Source: Fragilaria crotonensis (taxonomy: Eukaryota; Bacillariophyta; Fragilariophyceae; Fragilariales; Fragilariaceae). From it: a stretch of 64,000 nt of DNA. This document shows, piece after piece, positions 52,330 through 62,802 of the stretch. The position numbers were made by a program, and so were the translations under genes. Each line of letters begins with the position of its first letter. The first letter of the stretch is position 1. The stretch lies in assembly GCA_022925895.1 (NCBI GenBank), contig JAKSYS010000065.1:1-64000 (forward strand). Direction: 5' to 3'. The notes beneath the pieces were generated by a model. That model was not told the DNA's origin and ran no database searches. It was given only the letters and a program-made list of their open reading frames with translations.

Positions 52330-52399
52330 AGTGGCCTGGCCTCTTGAACATAAGAATCACCTAACTTTAGGTCTGTCTTAACAAGAGCCGGTTCGGATC

Positions 52400-53020
52400 T
52401 GTAGTTTTAATCGTTACAATGTCGCAATGAGGTAGGCTCGACAACGAATTAGCTTGCTGTGAGCAATTTAACTAATTGTGAGCTTAAAGTACATCTAAAA
52501 ATGAATCTCCATCTGCTCCTTGTGAACCTTGTGAATGAAAGTGCACCTGATGTAGATTTGCACTTGGAAATGTAGGATGGAGAGAACTTCTGATATCCTG
52601 AATGTGTAGAATGTAGGTGATAATGTAGATGACAAATAACACATGGTACTGCAGTTGATGAGTTACGAGGTACTGTCGCAGACGTACCGTGTACTGTCAT
52701 GTTTGTAAAATCCTGAGTTTTGTGATGTCCTGATTCTTCAAATATCCGTAGGCTCTGCCTGCGCGTAGTATCTCTGGCAGATGTCGTGTTCTTCCTTACT
52801 TAGGCGCGTCATCAAAATTACTTAGAGTGACGCAGGGTTCGCATCGAGTTTTGAGTCCCGAATGGACGACTTCATATGTCTTACGTCGACATCCGGACAT
52901 TCTCTGACGTGGTGGTGACAAAGTTGGAGTAGCGGTAAACAGTAATCCGTACAACGGTACGCCGGTACGCGATTTCGACGGTACTTAACACGGCGCAGTA
53001 CGGCATGATACCAGTATACG
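52400..53020 (-). repeat. Probable 3' LTR region
   Basis: Downstream of the pol stop comes GCGAGAGGGAGTGAAACG (minus strand), a weak polypurine tract, then noncoding sequence. CTCGACAACGAATTAG near 52437 resembles CTCGACGAATTA in the LTR of the related element near 27357. Exact ends were not defined. Confidence 0.45.
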
Positions 53021-53047
53021 TTTCACTCCCTCTCGCGTCCAACGCAG

Positions 53048-53710
53048 TTACCATCCCATGATTCGTGGTCTTAACCTTGTCAAGGTTTTGTCATTGACCA
53101 CTTTTGTCAGTATGTCCGCCAACATGTCCTCTGTTCCAATCGCTTTGATCACTATTCGTCCTTCTTGCACTTGTTGCCTGAAATGGTGATACTTCGTGTT
53201 GATGTGCTTGGTTCTTGGCCGCATTTTCGGACTTTTGACGCTTGTTGCCAATTCCACTGCACCACTGTTGTCCTCAAAGACTCTGCATCTCATGACTGGC
53301 TTGACACTCTTCTCAATTACTCCCTTCTCTTCCAATTTGTCCATCAACTCAATCAGAGGTAGCACTTCCCTTGTCGCACTTGAAATTGCAATGTATTCGC
53401 TCTCAGTCGTTGATAGCGCCATTTCGCTCTGAACTCTTGATGTCCACAAGATAGGGCAACCAGCATACATGAAAATGTATCCCATCCATGATTTTGCAGT
53501 GTCACTGTCCCATTCTGTTGTCTCTGGGTCCCATTCACCAACAAATGAAGCATCCACATAGACTTCAAAACCCTTGCTCTTGTCAGGTTTCAGGACTAGA
53601 CCTTTGTCCTTGGTACCTGCCAAATACCGTCCAATCCACTTGACCGCTTTTCCATGAACATCCTTCGGTTCTCCGACAAACCTTGCGCATTGATGGGTAG
53701 CACATGTCAC
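53048..53710 (-). pseudogene. Copia RNase H
   Basis: VYVDASFVGEWDPETTEWD, STTESEYIAISSATREVLP, RVFEDNSGAVELA and HINTKYHHFRQQVQEG, ending ...MGW. Catalytic acidic residues look retained. Confidence 0.84.
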
Positions 53711-53746
53711 GTCAATTCTGGTGCATTTCTCCAGGTAGTTGAGCTT

Positions 53747-54304
53747 TCATATCACTCTGCGGTAGTCAAAATGACCATCAAATGACTCGGCATTCGGGCA
53801 TCTGAGTAATGGCTTGCTTGAAGCTCCTGTTGTTGTCTTGATTGCTGTCTTGTCAGCTTCCAATCTCAATTCTTTGAGAATGTCATCAATCAGATGTGGC
53901 TGTGTGAGGTTGAAGCTCTTTCCATCTTCACTCCTTTCAATCTTGACACCCAAGAAATCTGCAATGTCTCCTTCCACTGAGAGATCCAATTCAGCCTTCT
54001 TCATATCCTCAATGATGCTGTCCAACTCCTTGGAATCTGGTCCTGCCAGAATAGAATCATCAGTGTAGAGCACAAAGACACTCTGTCCTCTGTAGAATAG
54101 GCATTCATCAATCTGACTTGCCACAAATCCCACTTTCTTGAGCTTCTCAATCAGATGCTTGTTCCACACCCTTCCAGCTTGTCTTTGACCGAACAGGTTC
54201 TTCTTGAGCTTCAACACATATTGCTCATCACCTTCCACTTCGAATCCCTTTGGAATTGCCATATACAGTTCGCATTCGACCAAAGCTTGGGTGTATGCCA
54301 GCAC
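53747..54304 (-). pseudogene. Copia RT, catalytic part
   Basis: LAYTQALVECELYMAIPKGF, LFGQRQAGRVWNKH and LYTDDSILAGPD (catalytic Asp pair) are present. It ends with a TGA where the related element has Gly (RRVIGQLNYLEK). Confidence 0.84.
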
Positions 54305-54319
54305 AAAATCGATTTGCCT

Positions 54320-54679
54320 TTAGTCCCATCCATTGATGAGGCATTGGATCAGCACAATCCTGATGGTTGACCATGATGCAACTGGAGCAAAGGTTTCCCA
54401 GAAATTCACTCCTTCTTCTTGCTTTGATCCATCAATGTTCAGTCTTGCCTTCCATTTGTAAACCTCTCTGGTGGCAATCCTTCTCTTCCTCTTCATTGAA
54501 CACACTGATGGCATGATCTTGTGACCCTTTGGCACCGCTGACTTCTTGATCAATTCCCAAACTTCATTCTTGGTGTGCGCTTCCACTTCTTTCTTCATGG
54601 CTCCTTTGAATTCCTCTCGGTCTGGCTCTCTCATCGCCTCGTGGTAATACATAGTGTCCGGATCCTTCAACGCTGCCAA
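54320..54679 (-). pseudogene. Copia RT, N-terminal part
   Basis: YYHEAMREPDREEFKGAMKK, VCSMKRKRRIATREVYKWKA and NIDGSKQEEGVNFWETFAPV match the related element. A TAA lies where that element reads Tyr-Thr (WYTKQIDF). Confidence 0.83.
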
Positions 54680-54709
54680 CGCAAAAACCTCCTTGGGCTC
54701 TTTGCTCTC

Positions 54710-56143
54710 TTATGCGATGGTCACAAATGCAACGTCTTCATCTTCTCTTGGTCTTGCCAAACTCCTTTCTTTGTAATCCACTCTTGGCTTGTCCTTCAAC
54801 CTTGATGAAATCCTTCTTCCTTCAGCCATTTCCATTCCCTGTTCTTCTGGGATGTCAGGTTGCTCTTCCACCTCCTCCCTCTGAGTTGTTAGGTGGTCTT
54901 CTTTTGTACCTTCTTTGCTGAGTTCCAACTTCTTCCTTTCAGTCCTCTTCCTTGGCTTGAATCCACATTCCACTTGCCATTCTGATGGAGGTGCCGAGTT
55001 CCCCAAAGATTCCCTCACTGTTTGGAATTTTGGGTCAAACTTGACATGGAATTGCGGTGACACATGACCTGTTGTAAGATTCAACACCAACACAATGCTC
55101 CTGGCATGTTGATTGGATATGCCCAAATTGATTCCCATCCTGGATCTGAGCTGCCATTTTGGTAGTTTCTTGCCTGCTTGCATGTTGGCATCCAGAACAA
55201 AGACTGGGCATCCAAATGGTTGGAAGTGATCCAAATTCGGCCTCACCGGTGACTTGCTGAATAATTCCAGCGGTGATTTCATGTCTGTCCTTGTCGTTGT
55301 TGGTGCATCGTTGAAGATCTCGTTCGCGGTTCGTAGGGCGTATGGCCATAGGTGCGCATCGATTGCAGTTGGCCAGCGGTGTTGGGCATGAATCAGCATC
55401 GTCCTGGCTTGATCTTGAAGGCTCCTGATCCTCCTTTCCGCAACTCCGTTTTGGAAGTGAGCGTTGACCCCACAGAACGTTATCGTTTGTCCGGCATCCT
55501 TGATCGCTTTCATGAATGTTGTCTCCGCGAATCTTCCGTTGTCCGCCTGATAAGCTTGAACCCTGACTCCGTGCCTCTCCGCAAATTGTTCGAACAAAAT
55601 CTTTGCCGCCAAAGTCTCTTCTGCATTTGTTGATTTCTGCAGGTAGACATATGATTGTGAACTGAAGTGATCCACAAAGATTGTTGCAGCTTGATACCTC
55701 TTCTTGGTAAGCCAACCCTTGACTTGCGCAATCAGACCTGGTGTTCTTGACTCCAGTTGGTCTACACTGATGCATTGTCCTGGTTCTGTTGCAGTTCTCA
55801 ACTTGCTCTCCTGACTGTCCTTCTTGGGCTTGGTCCTCCATGGTCTCCTGGTTGCTTTGCCATACAAGCAGCTTGTGCAGATTGGGATGTCACACTTTGC
55901 CCACCTCTTTGGGAGTATCCCTTGCTTTGCCATTACTTGCATTTTGCCCATGGACAGATGGTTGAGGCAATGATGCTTCTTCAAGAATTCAGCCGCCACA
56001 TTTGCCAACTTCGGTGAATCTTCTTCATCTTCGATGATCGTTGGAGTTCTGACCGTTTCCTTCCCTTCAGGTCCGTCGAGATTAAATTCGCACTGTTGGC
56101 TTGTCTGTCCGTCGTGCTTTGACGAGATTTCGACTTCTTCCAC
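54710..56143 (-). pseudogene. Copia GAG-pre-integrase and integrase
   Basis: 477 codons. The zinc-binding HHCC region (HHCLNHLSMGKM ... CDIPICTSCLYGKATRRPW) is followed by the integrase core with Asp in SVDQLESRTPG, Asp in QADNGRFAE and Glu in NGVAERRIRSLQ. After it come PFGCPVFVLDANMQ, NLTTGHVSPQFHVKFD and a Lys/Glu-rich linker. It ends at a TAA with the same frame continuing. Confidence 0.85.
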
Positions 56144-56470
56144 ATTCCTATCGGAGATAGGGAGCTGTACGTTTTGGTCTTCGAATGTCTGGGGGTCTGA
56201 CTACGTCAGCCTTACCAATTTCCAGTATGCCATTTGCGACTGTAGCTTGGTCGTACTGTTGCCGATTGGCACCAGTGCATGCAACTAGAGTAGTATAGTA
56301 TTCTAGTAGATGGCTGTAGAACTGAATTTCTAAGGTTAAGGATGTTCCCACGGATCTATTATTAGTTCCGTTGGTAGTGTCCCGCCCCTAGGTAATCGGG
56401 CGGGAGGGTTAGTATCTCGAAGGGCGTAGCATCCGCAGGTGCATAGAGCCTTAGGTGAGGGTGGGTGGGT

Positions 56471-56785
56471 AGTCCTTTCTCGCTTGTACTTTTTCGTTCT
56501 CAAACGACAATGGTACAACGCAGGCTGAGTCAAAAAACGGTACTGCGTAGTTTTTGGATTCCGTCCTCTACGTTTAGCGTACGTCCTCGGTCGACGAACG
56601 GACCCACCCTCTGGTGGCCAATCGTGGATCCGAGTCATTTGTGAATCATGTGAATCACAACCTCGGAAACACGATTGCTGCCACGTAGAGGACGGAATCC
56701 AAAAACTACGCAGTACCGTTTTTTGACTCAGCCTGCGTTGTACCATTGTCGTTTGAGAACGAAAAAGTACAAGCGAGAAAGGACT
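56471..56785. repeat. 103-bp perfect inverted repeat (foldback)
   Basis: 56471-56573 and 56683-56785 are exact reverse complements across 103 bases, separated by 109 bases. The spacer itself holds a shorter stem (CAATCGTG near 56621 and CACGATTG near 56671). The right arm ends five bases before an ATG at 56790. Perfect identity means it is recent or maintained. Confidence 0.9.
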
Positions 56786-56789
56786 AGAG

Positions 56790-57380
56790 CGATGGCCGAC
56801 CTTGCACTAGCCGCGGCCGGAGGGCTCCTGTTCGTTTGAACCTCCTGTCCCCCTTCAGCGACCCTATGCCGCTGACCCAGGTACTCTGACGGGTGGTTGG
56901 TGACGAAGACGGAGGATCTTGGACGAGATGCCATCCTTGCGGTTTTGGCAGCTATGAATGCCAAGTGCGCCAACGTGGTCGATCCTCTTCTCACCCAAGA
57001 GCGAGTCGATGTATTGCTCAGGGAGTTGGCGGAGGACGTCCTGGCGTCCGAAGGATTGGAATCCTTTCTGACGGTGACAACGCCGGAAGGAGGAACGCCG
57101 ACGGTTATTACCGTTTCGAGATTGTCCCGATTCCGTAGCGGAATGGGACAGACATCCCCATACGATGGGAATGTGTACGGTTTCCTCGGAGAGGTCGAGG
57201 AGGGCAGATGCCCCGTTGATGAAGCTCCCGGACGCCTTGTCCCTGCGCCAGGCCCTTGCGGTTAGGGAAGTGGTGGCGGCGGCGGAAGAGGAGCTCGACG
57301 TGTGGTACGGCGAGGGGCCTGGGAACCCTCGAGTGCCGACCCAAGGCGATGAGTTGGTGACGGAGTCGAAGGCGGGCTAG
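56790..57380 (+). pseudogene. Gag-like ORF, N-terminal region
   Basis: MADLALAAAGG at 56790 could be the start. The readable protein is DLGRDAILAVLAAMNAKCAN then LLRELAEDVLASEGLESFL in one frame. A shift near 57205 leads to LPDALSLRQALAVREVVAAA in another. It is Ala/Leu/Glu-rich and helical. No known domain. Confidence 0.5.
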
Positions 57381-57388
57381 CTACGAAC

Positions 57389-58842
57389 GTGAAGGTTCCC
57401 CTCCTTCAGTATATCCCGATGGCGTGGGCGCCGTACTTCATGGCGGCGCAGTCGCCAGAGGCGGCGCGTCGGACCCTCCATCGACTCATTGAGGGCCACA
57501 TGACCGAGCAGCAGCGGACATACCACACGACTGGAGACGTGGATGCGCGCGGCATGTATGCGGTCCGGGCCCATCGGTGCGAATCGCCACCGCAGCAAGT
57601 TGCACATGACATGGGTGGCTCACCGAGCCGTACTGGATCGGAGCATGGCTCGCTGGGCAACTCGCAGGTTGGCGCCGTTCCTAACGGTACCAGTGGTGGC
57701 TCCGCCTCCGGCGGCACCAGCCATCGTCCCGCCGGTCGGAGCGGGCGGTGCAATGCCTCCCCCTTTGGGAGGGGGAGGGGGGGGGTTATGGAGGCCCCCC
57801 GTACGAGGCACGGGAAACAAAGGTGTTTAGCCCCCTTGAGCATGAACGTATCCGCTTGGCATGTGGGTTGGACCCGGCTAATTACGACGCCGGCCGGCCT
57901 CCAATCTACGCTGTGTTCCTCGCCGAGGGGAGATCGATGGTCAAAGTGGAGGCCGTGCTGCAGAAGTTTCTGGTGCCAGCACCCAATGACTGGGACCCCA
58001 TCAGCGTCTACGCGTCGCAGGAACTCGTTCGTGACATGAAGGACCTCAAATTTGGCTGGGGCAACGAGAACACCCACGATACGTGTCATCGGGGAATCTC
58101 GCCGTTCACCGTGCTCCAGGTGTCAACGGACCAGCAAACGAAGCGCCGCAAGACCCAGGAGCGGGCAGATCGTGCCACCTATTTATCCACTGACGATGTC
58201 AGGGCCCTGGAAGCCGAGCCGGGATGTTGCCCAGCGTCCTATCATGGGATGCTGAACTTGCTGAAAAGGTACATTCGCCTTCTCACGGTGCTCTTCGGAG
58301 CGGGTTGCTCCCATCTCACGGAGGTGCAAGGAGTCTACCAGGTACTCGCAGAAAAAATCGCAGTCTACGAGACGATGTCGGCGGAGCTGATTGCCGAGAC
58401 GCTGTGGCGAGTGTTCGTGGACGCCAGGGAGTGCTTCAGCCACCTGGGACCTGGCCTCCCGGAATCCCAGCTCTATTCGCTCCGGCACGACCTTCGAGGC
58501 TGCTCCCTACGAGTGTCCATCAATTGCCCAGTGGCGCAGCTATTGAACCTGTCATCAATGGCAGTTGTGTCCCAGGCGGGCAGCAGCAGTGCGCTGGGCA
58601 CGCGATCGGGATACGGAGGGAGCAGCGTGGGAAGCGCCACAACACTATCCACGCTGACGGGCTCGGCCCCGCGAGCCCGCCCCGCTAGTAGGCGGGAAGC
58701 GCACGAACCCAACCCCATTCCAGAAGTCGTAGCGATCATGCAAGGCCTTCGGGCCAAGAGGCCAGGAGTCGACATGAACGCGGTGATGCGCTCGGAGAAA
58801 CTAGCGATCGCCGAAGTTGGAATAGGGGAGGGCGTGCCTTGA
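57389..58842 (+). pseudogene. Gag-like ORF, central region
   Basis: Three frames are needed in sequence: 57389 (LQYIPMAWAPYFMAAQSPEA), about 57590-57780 (a Pro/Ala/Gly-rich linker), and 57748-58842. The last, longest frame carries IRLACGLDPANYDAGRPPIY, KFLVPAPNDWDPISVY, FGWGNENTHDTCHRGISPF, then helical LLKRYIRLLTVLFGAGC and SINCPVAQLL. I recognise the HDTCHRGISPF and CPVAQLL motifs as recurrent in diatom retroelement proteins. The likely role is a capsid-type protein. Confidence 0.6.
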
Positions 58843-58843
58843 C

Positions 58844-58990
58844 TTTATGTACTTTGGCGAATGCGCCAGAGCAGGGTGCACCTACGACCACGGCCCGGCT
58901 CGCAACGTGTCGGCAGGCAAACGCCGCGACTGCGTTAAGAGGATGACCAAGGCCGCAGCCGGGTACCTCGAGAACAATCCAGTTGGCTGA
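58844..58990 (+). pseudogene. Gag-like ORF, C-terminal Cys/His finger
   Basis: A 48-codon frame directly after the 58842 stop reads FMYFGECARAGCTYDHGPAR and a basic tail ending at TGA 58988-58990. The C-x4-C-x3-H spacing looks like a small zinc finger, as expected at the end of a Gag-like protein. One frameshift at about 58840 joins it to the upstream frame. Confidence 0.5.
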
Positions 58991-59063
58991 CGGGTGGGGA
59001 CGGCGTGATAAATAAGCAGAAAATAGCAGTACCATTATTTACGAAGTACTCCTCGTAAACACA

Positions 59064-59587
59064 ATGGCGCCCACTACTACTGCACTCGAGTCACGTTCAT
59101 ACCCCGCACTACAAATAAGTACCGTCAGCCAACGCACTGTACCGGTACTAGCAACAGTACCGACCCCGGTGACAAGCCCAGAGGCACGACCACGGGACCT
59201 AGCCCTACGGGGCACCGTGCAGACATCATACTCTGCAGTACGTACTTCCACGTACGCACTACCGAATCCGCTAGGCGCGGCTACGCGCGAATCACGACTC
59301 AAAATTATCCACGTACGACCGATATCGACCCTACGCAGACCGACGCGTTGGAGATACCCAACGACGCGGCCCGCGCACGAACGGCACACGCGCCGGCTGC
59401 ACCGATACAGCACGCGCTGCGCGATAACCCGGAAAAGAACCCGGAAAGTACAATTTTAGAACTAGCCAATGCAGACCCAGCTAGTCATACTAGCACCATG
59501 CCAGTAGCATCCCCACACAAACAAGCCCAAGGTAAGCGAAGGAAACTGATGGAACCAGCCCCTGGATGCAGTTCCACCCATTTGTAG
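59064..59587 (+). pseudogene. RT polyprotein, N-terminal region
   Basis: A frame from ATG 59064 (Thr/Arg-rich) and a second frame to 59587 (ESTILELANADPASHTSTMP) cover the segment before RT. The composition suggests a flexible or protease-like lead-in, but no active site is visible. Confidence 0.4.
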
Positions 59588-60108
59588 CTACACTAGAGCA
59601 GTGGGCATCCGGTGTTGCAGCTGTGTGCGGGGCCGTGGTCGGAGGCAGCCATTCGAGCAGCCGTCGAGCGCGGCCCCCACACAGTGCCCTAACGCCTGAG
59701 GCCCGAGTCCTCATCGACGAAGAAATGAAATACCAAATCCAAGCGGGTTTCTCAGAAACGGTATTGTGGAACGCCATACAACACTCGTATCCGATAAACC
59801 TGAAGGTGTCGCCGCTAGCAGTGATACCACAGGTCGGACGGCGCGGCCGCCTCCTGTTAGATTTGTCGTTCCCGAGTCAAGCCGCACGACCAGCGAGCAA
59901 ACGGGGCGACGCAATGGGTGGTTCCCCACCCTTAGCCCCATCAGTTAACTCCACTACTATACAACAATCGCCAGAGTACCCGGTCAAAGAGTTAGGACGA
60001 GTCCTCCCACGACTCCTCTCCTTTATGTATTGTGTCCCACGCGAGGAAACCATTATGTTTGCGAAGATTGACCTGTCCGATGGTTTTTGGCGCATGCTAG
60101 TACGCTGA
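59566..60108 (+). pseudogene. Reverse transcriptase, fingers and first palm motif
   Basis: KVSPLAVIPQVGRRGRLLLD, then VKELGRVLPRLLSF, then MFAKIDLSDGFWRML. The Asp of KIDLSDGFWR is the first catalytic RT residue. A one-base insertion just after VR (about 60106) creates a TGA; the sequence continues one frame over. Confidence 0.75.
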
Positions 60109-60660
60109 ATCAGACAAGTGGAACTTTGCCTATGTTTTGCCTGGCGCAGCAGGGGACCTGCGGCTCATCATTCCGCACGCCCTACAGATGGGGTGGACGG
60201 AGAGCCCGGGTTACTTCTGTGCCGCCACGAAAAACCGCCGCGACATTCTGCAGGCACTCATTGATGGGGGCACCTGGTTACCCCCACATGTCTTCGACTC
60301 GTACATGTCCCCCGAAGCAGTTGTCCGCCGCCAGAGCTCTCCCGTGGCGGACAGACCATGGCAGATGTCGGCCGTCTATGTCGACGATTACATCCTCGCC
60401 GCCGTCGAAAGCGCTGATGGCTCCGCCCTCCAGCGCACAGGGCGGGCCGCGTTGCACACCATCCACGGCTTGTTCCCACCTCCGGACCGCTCCGGCCATG
60501 TCGGCGGCAAGGACCCCATCTCCCTAAAGAAGTTGGAGGCGGGCGATGCGCGATGGGCGCAGTCTAAAGAATTATTAGGCTTCGTATTTAATGGCCAGTC
60601 ACGTACGGTGCACCTCACTCAACGCAAAGCCCTTGGTATCAGCGAGGCTATCACCCGGTT
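60109..60660 (+). pseudogene. Reverse transcriptase, catalytic YVDD part
   Basis: Continues with ESDKWNFAYVLPG, ALQMGWTESPGYFCAAT, then VYVDDYILAAVES with the catalytic Asp pair, HTIHGLFPPPD, KDPISLKKLEAGDARW and ELLGFVFNGQSRTVHL. After about 60660 the translation turns to low-complexity, Tyr/Leu-rich residues, so the element is cut there. Its RNase H is missing. Confidence 0.75.
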
Positions 60661-60771
60661 ATTAAAAAAGACGCGTGTGTTTAATGCTGGTCGTACTGTC
60701 TACTGTACTATCGGTGGGTCATTATATCGATCCGGACTCGTGATTCAGTCATTATGTGAACGTAACGTGTA

Positions 60772-60797
60772 TCTTTATATATTATATTATAATATTG
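60772..60797 (+). promoter_or_regulatory. AT-rich TATA cluster upstream of the last gag
   Basis: TTTATATATTATATTATAAT lies about 430 bases upstream of the ATG at 61222. It may be the LTR promoter of the Copia element that follows. The LTR ends were not defined because the 3' LTR is outside the window. Confidence 0.35.
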
Positions 60798-60829
60798 TTT
60801 TAACCTGTTGTTATTGATCTTCTTGCTTG

Positions 60830-61221
60830 TGTGGTAAGTGTTTCTTTGGACATGACGGCTTATCTTAAACAGTTTATCAGACCCATTGAATTGAGAAAGA
60901 TATGAGAACGAGGAGTTGCGTTTTGAAAAGACGACACCCATGTGTTGCCATCCCTCGGATAAACGGACGAGGTGATGCTATGACATGGCATTGTATGAGC
61001 GATTAAGGTAGGCCACCGTCATGGGGTCGCTCAGCCGGTCATAGAGCATTGGTCTGGGTTCCAGCCTTTGCGTTTGTACGTACAAGCCAGAGACGGATCA
61101 TCTCTTGGCGCGATGTTGACTCCCATGGTCACGGCGGTCACAATATGTTGTCCGAAATCGCTGGTATTCGCACGCACGTAGGAGTGGTATTGACACCCTC
61201 TCGTAAATTGACACAGACATC
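60830..61221. other. Leader of the last Copia element, no gene seen
   Basis: Likely the 5' LTR and untranslated leader of the element starting at 61222. A TGGTATTGACACC at about 61182 could be a primer site, but no LTR end could be fixed. Confidence 0.35.
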
Positions 61222-62802
61222 ATGGCAGAAATTCCCATCGTCGTTGATCTTGAAGCGATGTTCCCTGGGTTGGAACATCAGCCGATGCGTTTTATTCTTC
61301 ACGTGTGTGGATTGAGGGATATCCCCTCCCAAACTCGACTTATTGAGTATGAAGGGTTGGAGTCTGTTGAGGAGCTAGCCAACTATACGGATTCTGAGTT
61401 GGACTCCATGGCGGACCGCAATTCTAAACGTTCCCCTGCGGCTACTAGAGTTTTGATGGGTTTAGCTCGCACAAAGAAGTTGAAGGCAGTCAAGTTCTGG
61501 GTTAACAAGAAACTCCGCGAGGATGCTCCATGTGATCTAACGGAGTTGAATGATGCCAAGATTGCCCAACTCATTCGTGAAATGTCCTTGGTTAAGGAAG
61601 GCAAGGAGTCTGACTCAAAGCTGTATTATCCTGACGCGTTTAACGCAAGTGATTATAAGAATTGGATAAAGAAAGTGACAAATTATCTTGACTCGAGGAA
61701 GGGTAAAGCTGGTGTGCCCTTGAGCTATGTTATTCGCCCTGCTGATGCCGATCCTAATGATGCGCCAGATGAGTATACTCGCACGTTATGGGCGGTATCG
61801 TTCGACACCCCGCAATACATTGAAGACAATCGTGAGGTTTATCACTTGTTCAAAGACTTATTGACAAAGACAGACGGTGCAACCTGGTTTGAAAAGGTAA
61901 GCGATGGTGATGGACGTGCCGCGCATTTGCTCTTACGCGAACATTATATTGGCGAGGCGCACGATATGAGGCGTGCAGCTTCGGCAAATGCGAAATTGGA
62001 AGCGCTTTTCTGGAAAAGTGAAGCTGCATTTCCATTCGAGAAATATTTAACCCGGATGAATGAGGCGTTCAAAGAATTGGAAGATGCAGGGCAGCCCATG
62101 TATGAGCAACAAAAGGTACAGTTCCTTCTTCGCAGCATACGTTGTGACGATATTCAGGTTCAGACGACTATGGGAATTGTACGTGATAAGTACTTGGCTG
62201 ATTTTGATGCCGCGTGTATCACACTTTCCCGAACGGTCTCGAGTCGATTCGCACTATCCGAACCAGGTAAGAACAACAAACGATCGATTGGTGCCACAAC
62301 GTCGACCAAGTCTCGTGGAGGCGGCAGTCGTGGGAGTGGACGCTCCGGTAATCGCGGTGGCGGCCGTGGCGGTGGGGGACAAAAGTTGAAAGTTGTAATG
62401 AACGGAGTTGATGTATCCGATATCAATCGAAACTTTACAAGTGATGAGTGGGAGAAATTGAGAACATGTGGAGGCATTGCTTATATTCATCAGCGTCGTG
62501 AATACCTAGCCAATCGCGGTGGTTCGGGTCGCTTCGACGGCCGTGGAGGTGGTTATGGACGCGGTGGCGGCCGAGGATACGCGGACCGTGGCTCGTACGG
62601 CGGGCGCGGTGGCGGCCGATACACAAACGACAACCGTACAAGCGACCAGCCACGCGCGATTGCGGCGACCGCGGCAAATTCGTCAACAGAGGTCGTTGAA
62701 TATGACGCTGATGCTCCGAATGCGCCGGCCCGTGCTCCGGCTGCTGGAGGTGATCGTGGTGGAAAAGCGGGTGCTCGATTCGGGCCCCGACGTGAGTATT
62801 GA
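61222..62802 (+). CDS. Copia Gag with RGG-rich tail
   Basis: 526 residues from ATG 61222, intact. Residues 1-90 are helical with a SAM-like pattern (LESVEELANYTDSELDSMAD). Residues ~130-340 form the capsid-type Gag domain (SDYKNWIKKVTNYLDSRKG, VPLSYVIRPAD, MYEQQKVQFLLRSI). Residues ~365-490 are Gly/Arg-rich with many RGG repeats around GVDVSDINRNFTSDEWEKL. The RGG tail, in place of a CCHC knuckle, probably binds RNA. It is related to the 47830 Gag. It ends in a single TGA followed by open pol in the same frame. Confidence 0.85.
   Translation: MAEIPIVVDLEAMFPGLEHQPMRFILHVCGLRDIPSQTRLIEYEGLESVEELANYTDSELDSMADRNSKRSPAATRVLMGLARTKKLKAVKFWVNKKLREDAPCDLTELNDAKIAQLIREMSLVKEGKESDSKLYYPDAFNASDYKNWIKKVTNYLDSRKGKAGVPLSYVIRPADADPNDAPDEYTRTLWAVSFDTPQYIEDNREVYHLFKDLLTKTDGATWFEKVSDGDGRAAHLLLREHYIGEAHDMRRAASANAKLEALFWKSEAAFPFEKYLTRMNEAFKELEDAGQPMYEQQKVQFLLRSIRCDDIQVQTTMGIVRDKYLADFDAACITLSRTVSSRFALSEPGKNNKRSIGATTSTKSRGGGSRGSGRSGNRGGGRGGGGQKLKVVMNGVDVSDINRNFTSDEWEKLRTCGGIAYIHQRREYLANRGGSGRFDGRGGGYGRGGGRGYADRGSYGGRGGGRYTNDNRTSDQPRAIAATAANSSTEVVEYDADAPNAPARAPAAGGDRGGKAGARFGPRREY

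Larger units (their letters stand above)
47830..52340. mobile_element. Copia element with gag and pol in opposite orientation
   Basis: Gag is on the plus strand (47830-49270) and pol, from protease to RT, on the minus strand (52329 down to about 49270). The two coding halves meet tail to tail at about 49273, where pol is cut in RT just after YVDDILCISHEP. RT C-terminus, RNase H and both LTRs are not seen. An inversion of the pol block with loss of the 3' end, or insertion of a second partial copy, would explain it. Confidence 0.8.
52400..56337 (-). mobile_element. Copia element, pol in one frame with three stops
   Basis: A minus-strand element related to the one in the satellite (shared DSILAGPD RT core and ...MGW end). 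Pol runs from 56143 to 53048 in one frame with stops at 54710-54712, 54320-54322 and 53747-53749 and no frameshift, so decay is by point mutation. The 3' LTR probably occupies about 52400-53020. Gag and the 5' LTR are missing; the boundary with the next element is near 56337. Confidence 0.82.
56471..60660 (+). mobile_element. Retroelement with Gag-like ORF and YVDD RT (DIRS- or Ty3-like), decayed
   Basis: From the foldback onward, two plus-strand ORF regions follow each other: a Gag-like protein (56790-58990) and an RT polyprotein (59064 to about 60660). Both are broken by several frameshifts. The proteins belong to a class common in diatom genomes. RT motifs place it outside Copia. No tyrosine recombinase or integrase is seen before the frame becomes meaningless at about 60660, so assignment to DIRS-like or Ty3-like elements stays open. 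Confidence 0.7.
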
